This document shows, piece by piece, positions 33,601 through 44,700 of a stretch of DNA of 64,000 bases. Both the position numbers and the translations under genes were made by a program. This DNA comes from Limnomonas spitsbergensis (Eukaryota; Chlorophyta; Chlorophyceae; Chlamydomonadales), in assembly GCA_037349105.1 (NCBI GenBank), contig JAYJMM010000111.1, positions 3,421,001 to 3,485,000 of the forward strand. Direction: 5' to 3'. The notes beneath the pieces were generated by a model that was given only the letters and a program-made list of their open reading frames with translations, did not search any database and had not been told where the DNA came from. How positions within the stretch are numbered: the stretch's first letter is position 1; each line of letters starts with the position of its first letter.

Positions 33601-36600
33601 TCTCCCACCTGATGGCTGCCAAAAGCAGTCCCTTAGCTTCACGCGGGCTGCTAGGGATGACCACCTACGGCAGGGATAGATCATCGATGTCGGATCATTG
33701 CTGCTGTTACACGACAGCCGCAGTGCAAGATAAAAAAACAAAAAAGGCTTCAAGCGGGCTGCTAGGGATGACCACCTATGGCAGGGATGGATCATCAATA
33801 TCGAATCTTTAGCGCTGTTACTAGACAGCCGCAGTGCAAGATAAAAAAACTAAAAATGCTTCAAGTGGGCTGCTAGGGATGACCACCTATGGCAGGGATG
33901 GATCATCAATATCGAATCTTTAGCGCTGTTACAAGACAGCCGCAGTGCAAGATAAAAAACCAAAAAATGCTTCAAACGGGCTGCTATGGATGACCACCTA
34001 TGGCAGGGATAGATCATCGATGTCGGATCATTGCTGCTGTTACACGACAGCCGCAGTGCAAGAGAGAAACTAGAATATGCTTCACGCAGGTTACAAGCCC
34101 TTCATACCAAGCCGGTCGATGGTGGCCTTGTAACCATTTTTTTGTCAGAGGCCCTCGCACCTTGACCGCCTTTGAACCAAGCCTGCCGATGGTGTGGTCT
34201 TCCAGCAGAAACAATATATTTGTTGTCAGAGGCCCTCGCACCTTGAGCCCCTTAGGACTAAGCCTGCCGATGGTGGCCTCGTAACCGTTTTCCCCCCCCA
34301 GAGGCCCTCGCACCTTGACCGCCTTCGAACCAAGCTTGCCGATTGTGTGGCCTCGTCGCGGGGAAAAAATATCTGTTTTGTGTCAGAGGCTCTCGCACCC
34401 TGACCCCCTCGGACCAACCCTGCCAGTGGTGGCCTTGTAACCGGATTATGCTTGTGACTATGAATTAAAAACAAAAACGTGGGTCATTTTTGTTGTCAAA
34501 GGCCCAATCACCTTGAGACCCGGAACGTGTGTGAAGAACGCCTCCGGACTTTGAGAGTGGTAGTGCCCACCATGCCCGACAGCACCTGCCAACGGAACAA
34601 CAGCCATGGGATTCAGTCGGGTGCAAGGAAGTCCGAGCTGGTCCGCCACCGATGAACTTGGGGGAGACAATGAAAGGGCCAGTAATGTGTGATATGCAGA
34701 TACGGTGTCAAACTGTCAATTACTATTTCCCCCCAGACCGACGAGAAATTGAGACCCGTATGGGTCTGAAGCATTATAAACACTACTGACTAAATGTGGA
34801 GGGTAATTCGGCTGGCAGGCCGACTAGATTATGAAGGTCCATGATGACATCCCCAGCCGGGGGGGACGTCGCTTCAGGCTGAAAAGTGATGAGGGGAGGA
34901 ATTTGGGGCTGGAATGTAATGGGGGGGGAGGGGGGCAGAGCTTTTGAAGGTTGGAAGCAGTTAAAAGGTTCACATGCCGAACTCTTTACCTGCCCAACCC
35001 TTCAACGCAAGGTAAACCGAATCCCCCCTCAAAAAGCAATGAAGCAAGGGCGATGTGAACTTGGGGTCAAGGTGTCAAAAATTAAATTCGGGGGAAGCAG
35101 CGAGTTCGGATAGCCTGAGTATCGATAGCCTCGGGAAGCGCAGCAAAACAATAGCTGAATACTGGTCAATGTTTATTTTAGTGAGTGGTATATCAACATC
35201 AGCTACCCGGCCACAAGCCCCTGGTGCGGCCTGCCCCCTGCTGCTTTGGCAACAGGTCGGAGGCCGGTCCAGGTCTGGTGGGAACCTCCCCAGGGGTAGC
35301 CTCGGGGCGGCCCAGCAAATAGCCTCGGGGCAACCCTAAAGTAAACACTGATACCGGTACCGGCTTCTCTCACCGTAAGGAGTGCGTACCGTCAGCCCCC
35401 CGCATTCAAACATGCCGCCCGACCTGCACCACGTAAAGAAGAGGAAAGGGCTTACGGAATGAGTGCATTCAAACAGGCCACTCAAACGAACAACAGGGGA
35501 CGGCAGATATATTATGCTGTTAGCTGGCGATGATTACGATAAGCACAGAAAAAAACGGCGAGATTATAAAAAATACAAGGCTTGGACGCCTTGGTCGTAC
35601 AGGAGCGCACTACCGGCAAAAATACCACGTCGACACCGGTCCCATGCTCACACAAGTATGAAGGACAGACCGTCAAAGTGTGGTATAATATATCACACTT
35701 TTATTTTACTAGTACTTCAATTTTACTGGTACTTTTATTTTACTGGTACTCCTATGTACTAGTACTCATATTTTACTGGTACTTTTATTTTCCTTGGTAC
35801 TGATATTGGAATCATGTACGGTGAGTCGGTGGCAAGATTGTCCATTCAGTAATCATCACATCAGCAGCAGCATCGCCCCCCTGCTCACAAAAGTCATGGA
35901 TTGTTGAGCTCACTGATTAAGCTGACTGGTTAAGCTCAGTGGCGATGATGCAGCCGTGAGGCGTACATAATTAACTAAAAAAACTGGCACATCACATAAG
36001 TATCATCTTCGATCAATGGGTGCAGTGTGATCAGTTGATCACAAAGTGCTGACGACCGTGTCCTATGCCTTGAGAAAAGTTAGGTAGGTAGTTAGTTGTA
36101 CCAGAAGGAAGGTCAAGGCTTGGTTGGTTGGTCCCTATAGGCCCGGATCGTGGGGCCAATCACATCCAAACCAACCAGTGTCATCTACCTCAACAGCTCG
36201 GCAACATTCCACACTTTAGGCTGATTCAGCATTTTCAGCTTTATTCCACACATCCACACCATCTTGTACCACCTGCCTCAAAAGCTTAGGCTGTATTTTT
36301 CACTCCAGGGTGTTCCAGCTAAACTTCACACATCCACACCACCCTGTGCCACCTGCCTCAAGAGCTAAGGAGCATTTTTTTTTTGCGATTCAGCTAGAAG
36401 GCACACATCTACTCCATCCAGGGCCATCTGCCTCAACAGCTAGGCAGCATTTCATGTTTTTTGTGATCCAGCAAAAATCCACACATCCACACCACCCAGG
36501 GCCATTTGCCTCAACAGCCACCAGTACACTAGGCTCCTCTGACCATTGACCATGATGTAGCTGAATTTGTAGCTAAATTGCAGTTGACTTGAATCTTATT

Positions 36601-39600
36601 TCAGGGTCAATAACAGCTGATTTTAAATTCAACTGTAGCTGATTTGTAGCTGAATTGCAGCTGATGATCCTTCTATATAATAAACGTTTTCCACCCCCCT
36701 GTGTGTCGTTTGCGTCAAAATTTGTCCCGTACCTGTAGCGGTACTTCGAGGCCTCGTTGACCAGCTGGTCAAAGGCGGGGAATATGTAGTCCGCTGAGCA
36801 GGTTCACAACAAGAGGATGGTGTGAGGTAGGGTGTCTACACTGAAAGTGGTCATGTGGCCCATTGCTGGACAGGTTGAGGGTTCAGGGTTGCACCTGAAC
36901 GGAAATTTCCACAACAGTTATCAAGTCCGTTTTCATGCCTTTTTTCATGTCAATTTCCACACCAGCTCTCACGACCATCTTTATACTGGTTTCATGCCAG
37001 GTTTCATGACAGCGCTCACCGAACTGGATCTCTGCAATGGCTGTGTGGCCCATTGCCGAAAGACCGATGCCAAACCCCACGATGCCCTGCGTTCAAACAG
37101 AGGAGGTGCGGGACCTCTAAGAAAATTGTGTGCATGGAATGCTAAACCCAGAACCCTACACCTTTAGTCCACAACCCGACACCGAGCCCCGCAATGCCCT
37201 GCGTTCAAACAGAGGAGGTGCGGGACCTCTAAGAAAATTGTGTGCATGGAATGCTAAACCCTGAACCCTACACCTTTAGTCCACAACCCGACACCGAGCC
37301 CCGCAATGCCCTGCGTTCAAACAGAGGAGGTGCGGGACCTCTAAGACAATTGTGTGCATGGAATGCTAAACCCTGAACCCTACACCTTTAGTCCACAACC
37401 CGACACCGAGCCCCGCAATGCCCTGCACTGAAAGAGAGGAGGTGCGGGACCTCTAAGAAGATTTGGTGCATGGAATGCTAAACCCTGAACCCTAAACCTT
37501 GAATCCACAACCTGACGCGGAGCCCCGCAATGCCCTGAGTTCAAACAGAGGAGGACCGGAACCTCTAAGAAGATTGGAGGTTAATGGAATCCTTAACCTA
37601 AACCCATTGTCAATAACCCGATGCCGAAACCCACAATGCCCCGCGTTCACGTACGGGAGGTTCGAGAGCTTTTAAAAGCTTTGGTGGTTTGAATCCTAAA
37701 CCCTGAACCCCTACACTCATAGTCGACAACCTCATGCCAAACGCGGCAATGCCCTGCGTTCACACGGGGGAGTGGCAGGAGCCCTCAGGAGCTCTCTCCA
37801 GACCGGTTCCGGTACCGATTTGTTGGGTCTGGGCCCTGTGGCTTCAGGTCCTTGAAAGACCAGGGTTTGAGATCCTAGGGTTTAGGGTTTAGGGTTTAGG
37901 GATCCTAGACAGTATTTATTTTCTCGGCTACATGCCCACCTTTGGCAGGTTCCCTACAGCCCCCAGAGGCCCAATTAAGACCAAACCTGGACCAGCCTAT
38001 GAGTGGTGGCCAAAGCAGCATAGCTGGCCACAAATGGGGCCTCTGGCAGGAGGCTGCAGTGTAGAAAAGAAGCGCTGGTCTCAGACCTCAGAGCTCTGCA
38101 TACCTCATACAGCACAGCGCCCTGAATTCAAAAATCCCGAAAATTCACTTTGTTCTGAAGAGCGTCTTCGGGCTCGTGCTTGACTGGTGAACAGGGCTTA
38201 GGCAATGTGACTATGTGAGACCATGATCTCGGGTTGCAATCTAAGGCAAGGGCTTTGGGAGCCCCTAGTCTCAAGGGTATGGCTTTAAAAAACTTAATCT
38301 TGGGGAGCTTTTCAAAACTTAAAAAAACACTCGTGCGGCGGCGCTCAAGGAGACGAGGACCCTTTTCTTTTAATGAAGTTGATTTTAAACCAATCGATTG
38401 AATATATTGTACCAATTTATCAATAATGTTAGGGTAAAGACTAGGGTTCAGGGAGAAATGAAGGCCCCAGATAAAATGAATGTAAAGCAGTCAACCCAAA
38501 TCGAGCGTTCGGGGGACAAAGCGCCTCTACCAGTTGGGACTCAAGAGGCAAACAAGACAACCAGTGTATTTCATTTCTCCCGTTTGCAGCAAGGGACACA
38601 AGGGCTGCCTCCCATTCACGCTACCCCATTCACAAAGTCACACATGTTCATACACAACTCACAAGTTCATACAACTTCGCTGTTGCAGTACCCCCCTGCT
38701 CACAAATCCACACCTGTTCACACAGTGGCGTGTTGAACACCCGCTCCCGCCCGTAGCGGTCTTGCAGGCCGACGGTGCAACGGAAGACGCCTCCGAAACC
38801 AACGTCCTCCCCAAACACACAAGCCCTGAGGGTGCAGAACACAGTTAATTTCAGATTGCCTCAGTTACTAAGCAGCTACATGACAGTGCAGCGGAAGACG
38901 TCTCCGAAACCAACGTCCTTCCCAAACACACAAGCCCTGAGGGTGCAGGACACTGTTAATTTCAGATTGCCTCAGCTACTAAGCAGCCACATGATAGTGC
39001 AGCGGAAGACGTCTCCGAAACCAACGTCCTTCCCAAACACACAAGCCCTGAGGGTGCAGGACACTGTTAATTTCAGATTGCCTCAGCTACAATTCAGCTA
39101 TATGACGGTGCAGCGGGGAACGTCTCCGAAACTAACGTCCTCCCCCATTCAAAATCTCTGAGGTTCCATGGCACTGCTCATGTTAGGTTGCTTCAGCTAC
39201 CATTCAGCTACATGACGGTGCAGCGAAGGATGCGACAGAAAAATTCATCTTCCCCTGACACCCAAGCCCTGAAGGTACAGGTCAAATGCTCCCGAGGCCG
39301 TGGTGAGGCCAGGGGAGAATTGAAAATCCGTATGCGCACCAAGCTGCTTCCATGCACAACCTGGACACCCCACTTGCCATACCCCACGTGCCGTGCCCCT
39401 TGGAGCTTCATGCCCCATGCCAGCCATGCCGTATGCATCATACCCATGCCGGCTAAGAGTCATGCCCCGTGGATCCCCTTGCCGAATGCATCATGCCCTA
39501 AGCTCCATGCGCCATGCGCCATGCACCTTGGAGCCCCATGCACCATGCGTCATTCCCCAAGCTCCATGGCTGTGAGACCCCATGCGCTCCTGTCCCATGC

Positions 39601-40368
39601 TCCTCCTTCCCCTTTTCCCCAGACTCGCCCTCAGACAGGACCGCATAACGGCGTCAGCAAAAGAAAACAAACAAAAGATAGCACCACACTTTGGGTCCGC
39701 AGCTTATGCCACCATCAGAGCATCAATGACCATGTTGCGTAGGTTTAGCATCTCAGTAGCCTCTGCCATGCATGCCCCCTGCATGCGTCTCCACCCATGC
39801 GCACCCTCAGCCCTTACTTGGGGTCCGTGTCTAACGCCACCATCAGAGCGTCGTTGACCGCGTTGCACAGGTTCAGCTTCTTGGTGGCTTCCGCCGGAGA
39901 GGGCGGTACAGGGCGCTGTGCCTCGGGGGAAGACAGGGCAGCGGCCGAGGAGGCTATGCTCGCAAAGCCCCGCCCAGCACCTGACACGGCAAGCCCACTT
40001 CGGCGAGCTGGCCATGTGGTGGACGGAGATAAGACGGAGGAGACAACAGCCATAGGCGGGTAGGGTCTGTTCGGCATTATCTGAAAGATGCTGCTGCTGC
40101 GGCAGCGGCGGCTGCTATCGTGGCTGTCAGGCGAGAGTGGGGAGAGGGAGCAGCTGTTGGGGGGAAATGCCCGAGGAAGCGGCCCGGGACAATGCGAGGC
40201 TTCGGAAATCTCCTGCTCTGATTTGACTGCTGCTGCTGCTGCTTGCATAGCTTTTCCTTGCGCTGCTATTATTTGAACGCTGGTTGCTTGGATGCTCAGG
40301 GAGGCAGCCTGGCATAGTCTCAGACTGGATGAGGCCATGGAGGAGGGGCCAAGCATGCGCTTGAACAT
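27676..40368 (-). CDS. BCKDHB: branched-chain 2-oxoacid dehydrogenase E1 component, beta subunit (mitochondrial), 12 exons
   Basis: Exons in transcription order: 40368-39818, 38825-38714, 37086-37020, 36793-36733, 35423-35374, 34585-34512, 33664-33609, 33283-33245, 31346-31235, 30349-30293, 30119-30017, 27851-27676. The total of 1458 nt gives 485 residues; phases agree at every junction. The enzyme decarboxylates the 2-oxoacids of Leu, Ile and Val with E1 alpha, thiamine diphosphate, and E2/E3 in mitochondria. Marks of the family: [15 protein letters not shown] (Glu about 190, the cofactor-activating residue), [100 protein letters not shown] and [14 protein letters not shown]. The first about 155 residues are Ala/Ser/Pro-rich with basic residues and few acids early on, fitting a long transit peptide. 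The stop is at 27676-27678. It looks intact. Confidence 0.96.
27852..28830 (-). repeat. large array of the last-exon acceptor junction of the E1-beta gene
   Basis: Read on the minus strand, the acceptor CCCGACAG/GTGGCTTCGGAGC is preceded by about 15-18 diverged copies (CTGGCAGGTGGCTTTGAGCTGAA.. and similar). They are spaced about 45-75 bp and separated by CTGAAACCTGAAATC text. They fill roughly half of intron 11. Confidence 0.9.
29000..29165. repeat. possible MITE with GCAGTGCCGAA-type inverted ends
   Basis: AGCAGTGCCGAACAATTGCG near the left end faces ACCGTATTCGGCACAGCACTG at the right end. The interior (GTAATTACGG) has a related counterpart at about 57085-57240 (GTAATTGCGGGTCGTCAC and ACCGTAATCGGCACCACACTGG). 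The boundaries are uncertain. Confidence 0.4.
29590..29730 (-). mobile_element. GGGCGCCCAACTG-family element, copy E (inverted, diverged)
   Basis: GACGCCCACGCCGCGACGGAGCTTTTGAGCAGGGCCCTGAGGC on the + strand is the inverse of the family core, with the pyrimidine-rich complement of the purine tail before it. It lies in intron 11 of the E1-beta gene. Confidence 0.6.
29780..29975. repeat. CCATACTGTACCGT-type tandem repeat
   Basis: Short units CCATAC(T/A)GT(A/G)CC and GTGCTATACCATACAGTGCC are repeated for about 195 bp. Larger blocks of 50-60 bp occur three times. Confidence 0.85.
30350..30790 (-). repeat. array of the exon-10 acceptor junction of the E1-beta gene
   Basis: On the minus strand CTGCCGGCAG/GTGCTGGTTCTGGAGCAG is preceded by diverged copies (for example CTGCCGGCAGGTGCCGGTTC followed by TGGAGCAGC). 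They lie near 30455-30490, 30580-30625, 30632-30680 and 30760-30780. Units are about 70-130 bp. Confidence 0.85.
30770..31234 (-). repeat. array of the exon-9 donor junction of the E1-beta gene
   Basis: The end of exon 9 (GACGTCACACTTGTGGGCTG then GGGGCAGCAG/GTGCGT) is followed on the minus strand by about seven copies with a period of roughly 68 bp (CCGGCTCCAGGGTTACACTT, GTGGACTGGGCACAGCAGGT). Several keep a GT donor. Confidence 0.92.
31347..31845 (-). repeat. array of the exon-9 acceptor junction of the E1-beta gene
   Basis: The acceptor and start of exon 9 (GCCGCCAG/GTACCGC followed by TCTGTGGAGGACGTGCCAGT) are copied upstream at about 31480-31530, 31640-31690 and 31805-31850. Each copy carries GGGAGATTCCGTACTG and GTGTACATCTTTTGTATTG filler. 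Exon 9 therefore has arrays on both sides. Confidence 0.92.
31990..33244 (-). repeat. array of the exon-8 donor junction of the E1-beta gene
   Basis: The exon-8 end TTCTTCGAGCCGAAAATGAT/GTGAGTG recurs about ten times downstream on the minus strand (CTTTGAGCAAAACATGATGTGAGTG, CTCGAGCCCCAAAATGGTGCGAGTC, GCCCCAAAATTATGTGAGCTG and others). It also includes a 57-bp tandem (CCAGCCCCTGACCAGCTGCC on the + strand) at about 32940-33145. Confidence 0.9.
33375..33561. mobile_element. MITE with terminal inverted repeats, copy 2
   Basis: ACCGTGGCTTTGCTTTGCC on the left and the complement GCCGTAGATTTGATTTGAT on the right, with the same interior blocks as 23204-23396. It sits in intron 7 of the E1-beta gene, between exons 7 and 8. 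Confidence 0.75.
33665..34060 (-). repeat. array of the exon-7 acceptor junction of the E1-beta gene
   Basis: Four units of about 120 bp, each containing GGTGGTCATCCCTAGCAGCC and CGCTTGAAGC on the minus strand, copy the acceptor and first about 30 nt of exon 7 (the [10 protein letters not shown] codons). Each adds a shared GCACTGCGGCTGTC intron segment. Confidence 0.95.
34095..34511 (-). repeat. array of the exon-6 donor junction of the E1-beta gene
   Basis: Exon 6 ends GGGTCTCAAG/GTGATTGGGCC. On the minus strand four to five diverged copies follow (CTTGGTTCAAAGGCGGTCAA, GGTGCGAGGGCCTCTGAC and similar), with a period of about 70-120 bp. Confidence 0.88.
37087..37760 (-). repeat. array of the exon-3 acceptor junction of the E1-beta gene
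   Basis: Six units of about 117 bp. Each copies the acceptor (GTTTGAACGCAG/GGCATTGC) and the first bases of exon 3 (GGGGCTCGG for GGGGTTTGG). Between copies lie CCTCTGTTTGAACG and ACCTTTAGTCCACAACCC text (+ strand for the latter). The first three units are nearly identical, so the duplications are recent. Confidence 0.95.
37874..37906 (+). repeat. interstitial telomere-type repeat (TTTAGGG)n
   Basis: TAGGG(TTTAGGG)x3 lies between two GATCCTAG words inside intron 2 of the E1-beta gene. The same heptamer in degenerate form (CCCTAAACCCTGAACC) fills many other introns in the window. Confidence 0.8.
37945..38075. mobile_element. dispersed repeat of about 130 bp, copy 1
   Basis: It contains AAGACCAAACCTGGACCAGC, GTGGCCAAAGCAGCATAGCTGGCC and GGGGCCTCTGGC. 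A closely related copy is at 62775-62895 in an intron of the XPF gene. No open frame. Confidence 0.7.
38826..39240 (-). repeat. array of the exon-2 acceptor junction of the E1-beta gene
   Basis: Four units of about 115-120 bp upstream of exon 2 copy the acceptor (CTGCACCCTCAG/GGCTTGTG) and about 65 nt of exon 2 (GTTTGGGAAGGACGTTGGTTTCGG.. on minus). They are separated by GGCAATCTGAAATTAACAGTG filler. Copies become less similar with distance from the exon. Confidence 0.95.
39690..39775 (-). repeat. copy of the exon-1 3' end of the E1-beta gene
   Basis: On the minus strand GAGGCTACTGAGATGCTAAA through GTCATTGATGCTCTGATGGTGGC copies the exon-1 end (codons [19 protein letters not shown]) about 125 bp downstream. 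It carries changes that include a stop. Confidence 0.88.
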
Positions 40369-41700
40369 CGTCCTCAGCTGCTTCAGCTGACACTCCTGTG
40401 GTATTGCTGCTGGTCCTGGTGCTGGTGCTAGCGCTGCTGCTGGTGCTGGTGCTGCTAGTGTTGGTGCAGGTGATGCTGCTGGTGCTTCTTCTGCTTATAC
40501 TCCTGAGCTGGTGCTCGTGCTGGTGCTTGCTGTCGTGCTGATGCTGCCAGGAGGTTTTTGAACGGGCCGAGGGGAGCAGATAGTGGGTGAGTGCTGGGGC
40601 AGACTGCGAGAGGTTGAAACAAGTAGCGTTCCTGTTTGCGGAGGGATGTTCTTTCGCCCTGAGTTGAATGCAAACCTGGAGCAGCATTGAGAGTTCATGT
40701 CAGAATAACCCCTCTTATAGCCTCATCACCTTATTTCTGCTTTCATGAGGGAAGTCTGCTTCGGAAGAGAACATCACCTACTTGCACTTGTCCCAAATCC
40801 TTCCTGCCCAAGCTCTGTCTGTCTCAATTCACACAGGTGTCCTCGTCGTCGTGAAGATAACGGGTGGTCGCGTGCAAGGGGCTACTAGCAGGCGAACAGA
40901 TGGCTTTTTGACGCCTCCTGCAGGATCTGAATCCGCTCTCTGGTATCCAACGCGTGCTGTTCGCGTACGCAGCCTGGGGCTGTGTGTCGGGGAGCAAAGC
41001 TCTATCGGGGAGCGCCTGTCTTCGAAGCTTCGTAGATTTTGAAATGGTGATCGGTCACGAGGTCTGGCTTGGATTTAGGAAAGCGTCAGCAGCGTCAGCG
41101 CTGTGACGTCAGCGCCACGAGGGATGCAGAGCGGGTCCTGAGTCAGAGACCCTTCTATAGAACCTGCTGACGATGCCCTCGAATGCCGGGAGAACCCTAG
41201 TTCGAAATATCGCAGGCCAGGAGCTGGGGGCTTTAGCCTGATACGTCGAGTGGTGCGATGTCAGATCAATGCGAAGATTAATCGATGGACCGTCGAGCAA
41301 AAATAAACTCGTTTTGACGAAGTATGGAGAAATGTGGGATCAGGTTTTGGTCTGGCAGGTAGGTAGGCAGGTAGACGTGGCAGCCCATTCGAGATCCTTT
41401 CGTGTTCGTTCCTTCCCGCCACCATTAACCTTTGCTAATACGCTTTCAAAGCTCAATTAACTCCTCGCCTCGACTGATTACTCTTGGTACCTCTCTTTCT
41501 AGTAACCCCACACCTCCGAGCGTCATTGAAAAGCGATACAGGCGATCCTAAAACTCAACCAGACGTTTGCATACCAATCTGAACCTCGCTTTCCGAATTT
41601 CGCCGCTGCCTCCGGAGGCATGCCCACGGCGCAGGCTTGATCTGAACCTCCTGCAGGACCGCGACAACATGCAGCCCATGCAGCTATTACCTTTTCCTCC
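40369..41700. promoter_or_regulatory. shared divergent 5' region of the E1-beta and XPF genes
   Basis: The two start codons face away from each other 1332 bases apart, so both promoters and 5' UTRs must lie here. From about 40410 to 40545 there is a GCTGGTGCTGGTGCT-type triplet-rich repeat, probably in the E1-beta leader. A palindromic TGACGTCA lies at 41103-41110. No TATA box was convincing. Confidence 0.6.
41103..41110. promoter_or_regulatory. TGACGTCA palindrome, candidate bZIP/CRE site
   Basis: A perfect 8-bp CRE-type palindrome amid AGCGTCAGC/GTCAGCGC words in the bidirectional intergenic region. Chance occurrence is possible in 1.3 kb, so this is only a candidate. Confidence 0.35.
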
Positions 41701-44700
41701 ATGCAGCCCATGATATCTCCCCAGATGCTGAATACAAGCGCCACTCCTAGCGCCAGAGCTGCCTCCCCAGCTCCTACCTGTGCAGCCACTTTCGCACCTG
41801 CAGCTGCTGCAGAGACTACGGCCTCTGCGTCCACCCCATGCCCTGCACCAGCAACGACCTCTTGCACTGGCCAGCAGACTGTGGATGGGAATGACCTCAG
41901 GGGTTTCAGGCCAGCTGGGCCAACTGGTTCTGGAGAATATATAGCACCATCCATGTCTGGCAGAAGTCAGCGTACCACACCTGAAGCAAGCGGAAACCAG
42001 CAGCAGGAGCAGCAACAGCAACAACGACCACCACAGCATCATCAGCAGCAAACTCAAGGACCAGATCCAGATGCACATCAGTATCCAGATGCGCATCAGA
42101 CAGGACCAGATCTAGATCCGCATCAGGCGGGACACCCAGAGGAAGCAGAGGATGTACGGCAGCAGGCCTGTATGGCCCGGCTGCTGGGCTACGAGCGCCA
42201 GATGGTTCAGGAGCTGATTGAGGAGGACGCTCTGAGCATCTTGTCCGCCGGCATGGGGTGGCAAAGGGTGAGAGAGGAGGGAGGCATGGGGTGAGGGAGT
42301 AGGGAGGCAAGGGGGAGGGAGTGTGGAGGTATGGGGTGACAAACGGTGAGGGAGGTGGGAGGAAGAGGGTGAGGGAGTAGTGAGGCAAAGGGGAGGAAGT
42401 GTGGAGGTATGGGGTGGCAAAGGGTGAGGGAGTAGTGAGGCAAAGGGGAGGAAGTGTGGAGGTATGGGGTGGCAAAGGGTGAGGGAGTAGGGAGGCAAAG
42501 GGGAGAAAGTGTGGAGGTATGGGGAGGCAAAGGGTGAGGGAGTAGGGAGGCAAAGGGGAGGAAGTGTGGAGGTATGGGGAGGCAAAGGGTGAGGGAGTAG
42601 GGACGCATGGGGTGGCATTATGGCAAAGGGTGAGGGAGGAGGGAGGCATGGGGTGGCATTATGGCGAAGGGTGAGGGAGGAGGGTGGCATGGGGTGGTAG
42701 GGGGGAGGAGGAGGTTGGCATATGGTGGCAGTCTGGCAGAGGGTGAGGGAGGAGGGAGGCATGGGGTGGCATTATGGCAAAGGGTGAGGGAGTAGGGAGG
42801 CAAAGGGGAGGGTGTGTGGAGGCATGGGGTGGCACTATGGCAAAGGGTGAGGGAGGAAGGTGGCATGGGGTGGTAGGGGGGAGGGAGGAGGGTGGCATAT
42901 GGTGGCAGTCTGGCAGAGGGTGAGGGAGGAGGGAGGCATGGGGTGGCATTGTGGCAAAGGGTGAGGGAGTAGGGAGGCAAAGGGGAGGGTGTGTGGAGGC
43001 ATGGGGTGGCACTATGGCAAAGGGTGAGGGAGGAGGGAGGCATGGGGTGGCAAAGGGTGTGGGCTTAGGGTGGCATGTGGTAGCAGTCTGGCAGAGGGGT
43101 GATGCTATAGGGTGGCATATGGTGGCAGTCTGGAAGACGGTGAGGGCGTAGGGTGGTATATGGTGGCAGTCTGGCATAGATTGAGGGCACAGGGTGGCAG
43201 TCTGGAAGAGGGTGATGTCTTATAATGGCCGAGAGCTGGGGCGTGTACGTGCTCAGCCAGCCAAGTGCAGCTGAATTGTGGCTGGGGCGTGCTGAATTAG
43301 CACATGTTAAGTCTTTAATCTCTGGACAGGTTGTTGCGGTGCTGGTGTGCTTGCACGCTCACAGCCAGCCAGCCAGCCAGGTGTAGCTGTATTGTGGCTG
43401 AAGCGATGTGCTTGAATTGCTGTAACATTTGTTATTTTCCCGGTAGGTCGTTGCGGTGCTGGTGCGCTTGCACGCTCACAGCCAGCCAGCCAGGTGTAGC
43501 TGAAATTGTGGCTGAAGCGATGTGCTTGAACTTTCATAATAATTGTATATGATTTTGGCAGGTTGTTACGGTGCTGATGTGCCTGCACGCCCACAGCCAG
43601 GTGTAGCTGAAGTGTGGCTGAAGCGTGCTTAAATGGTACCCTAACATATGTTATTTCCCGGCAGGTCGTGGCGGTGTTGGTGCGCCTGCACGCTCACAGC
43701 CAGCCGGGCATCGTGCTGCTGCTGGGCTGCCAGCCATGGCAGAGAGAACTCATCTGCCGCGAGGTGAGGGCCTGTCCATATTTAAATAAGCTGATTTAAA
43801 TAGGATGATTAATATTAATCAGCCTATAAAAAAATATAGGCAGATGTATGTTTTAATAGGCTGACAGCGGACAGGGGGCACGGCCTCCGGCCTCCTGTCC
43901 GGCAGGTAGTGGTTGCTCATCTGTCGCGAGGTGAGGGGGCGGGGTCGTGGGCGTGTCCTGAATTATTAGCTTAAACGGTGTGGAAATTATGTCGTGGAAA
44001 CCGGTATTGGGATGCTTATCTGCAGCGTGGTTGGAGCTGAGGCGGGGTCTTCCTTTTATGACGAGATTTGTTTGATTTGAAGCAATGGGCTGGTGACCAG
44101 AAAGATACCATTAGGGTAAGGTTATCTGCAGCATGTTGAGAGTAGAGAAAAGGTTTCTCAACTTTTCTCAACCTTCCACAGTTTCCCACAATTCTGCCCC
44201 CCCCAACTTTCTGGAATTGTTTCTATACAACTTGCCACGACTTCCTCGACTCCGTATGATTTTCCACGGCTTTCCTCAACCCACCACACCTTTCCACTCA
44301 CCTGGTGCCTGGACAGGTTCTGCGCCACGACTCGCTATCGTTGCCTCCCAATAATATTCACAACTTCCTCATCTGAACACCGCTATCACAACAGTCCACA
44401 CAACTGTCTACACAACTGTCCACACAACTGCCCATACAACTGTCCACACAGCTGTCACAGCTGCCCACAGATTTCTCTGTGTTTACTGTGCTCCTCTGCC
44501 GCCTGGACAGGTTCTGCGCCATGACTCGCTGGCGTCACCTCCCATTGATATCAACAACGAGGTGAGATCTGCTTGTGCCACGATCATTTATGACTCAATC
44601 CTTTTTACCCTTAACCGTGAGTCCTTAGGGCCATACTTCCTAAACGCTAAACGTCAACCTTGTATCGATATTCACGAATCGATATAATGCATAATGATCC

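Noticed and set aside
42112..43177. Minus-strand [13 protein letters not shown] proline-rich open frames
   Set aside because: Pure repeat translations antisense to XPF intron 1, without leader, flanking domains or splice context.
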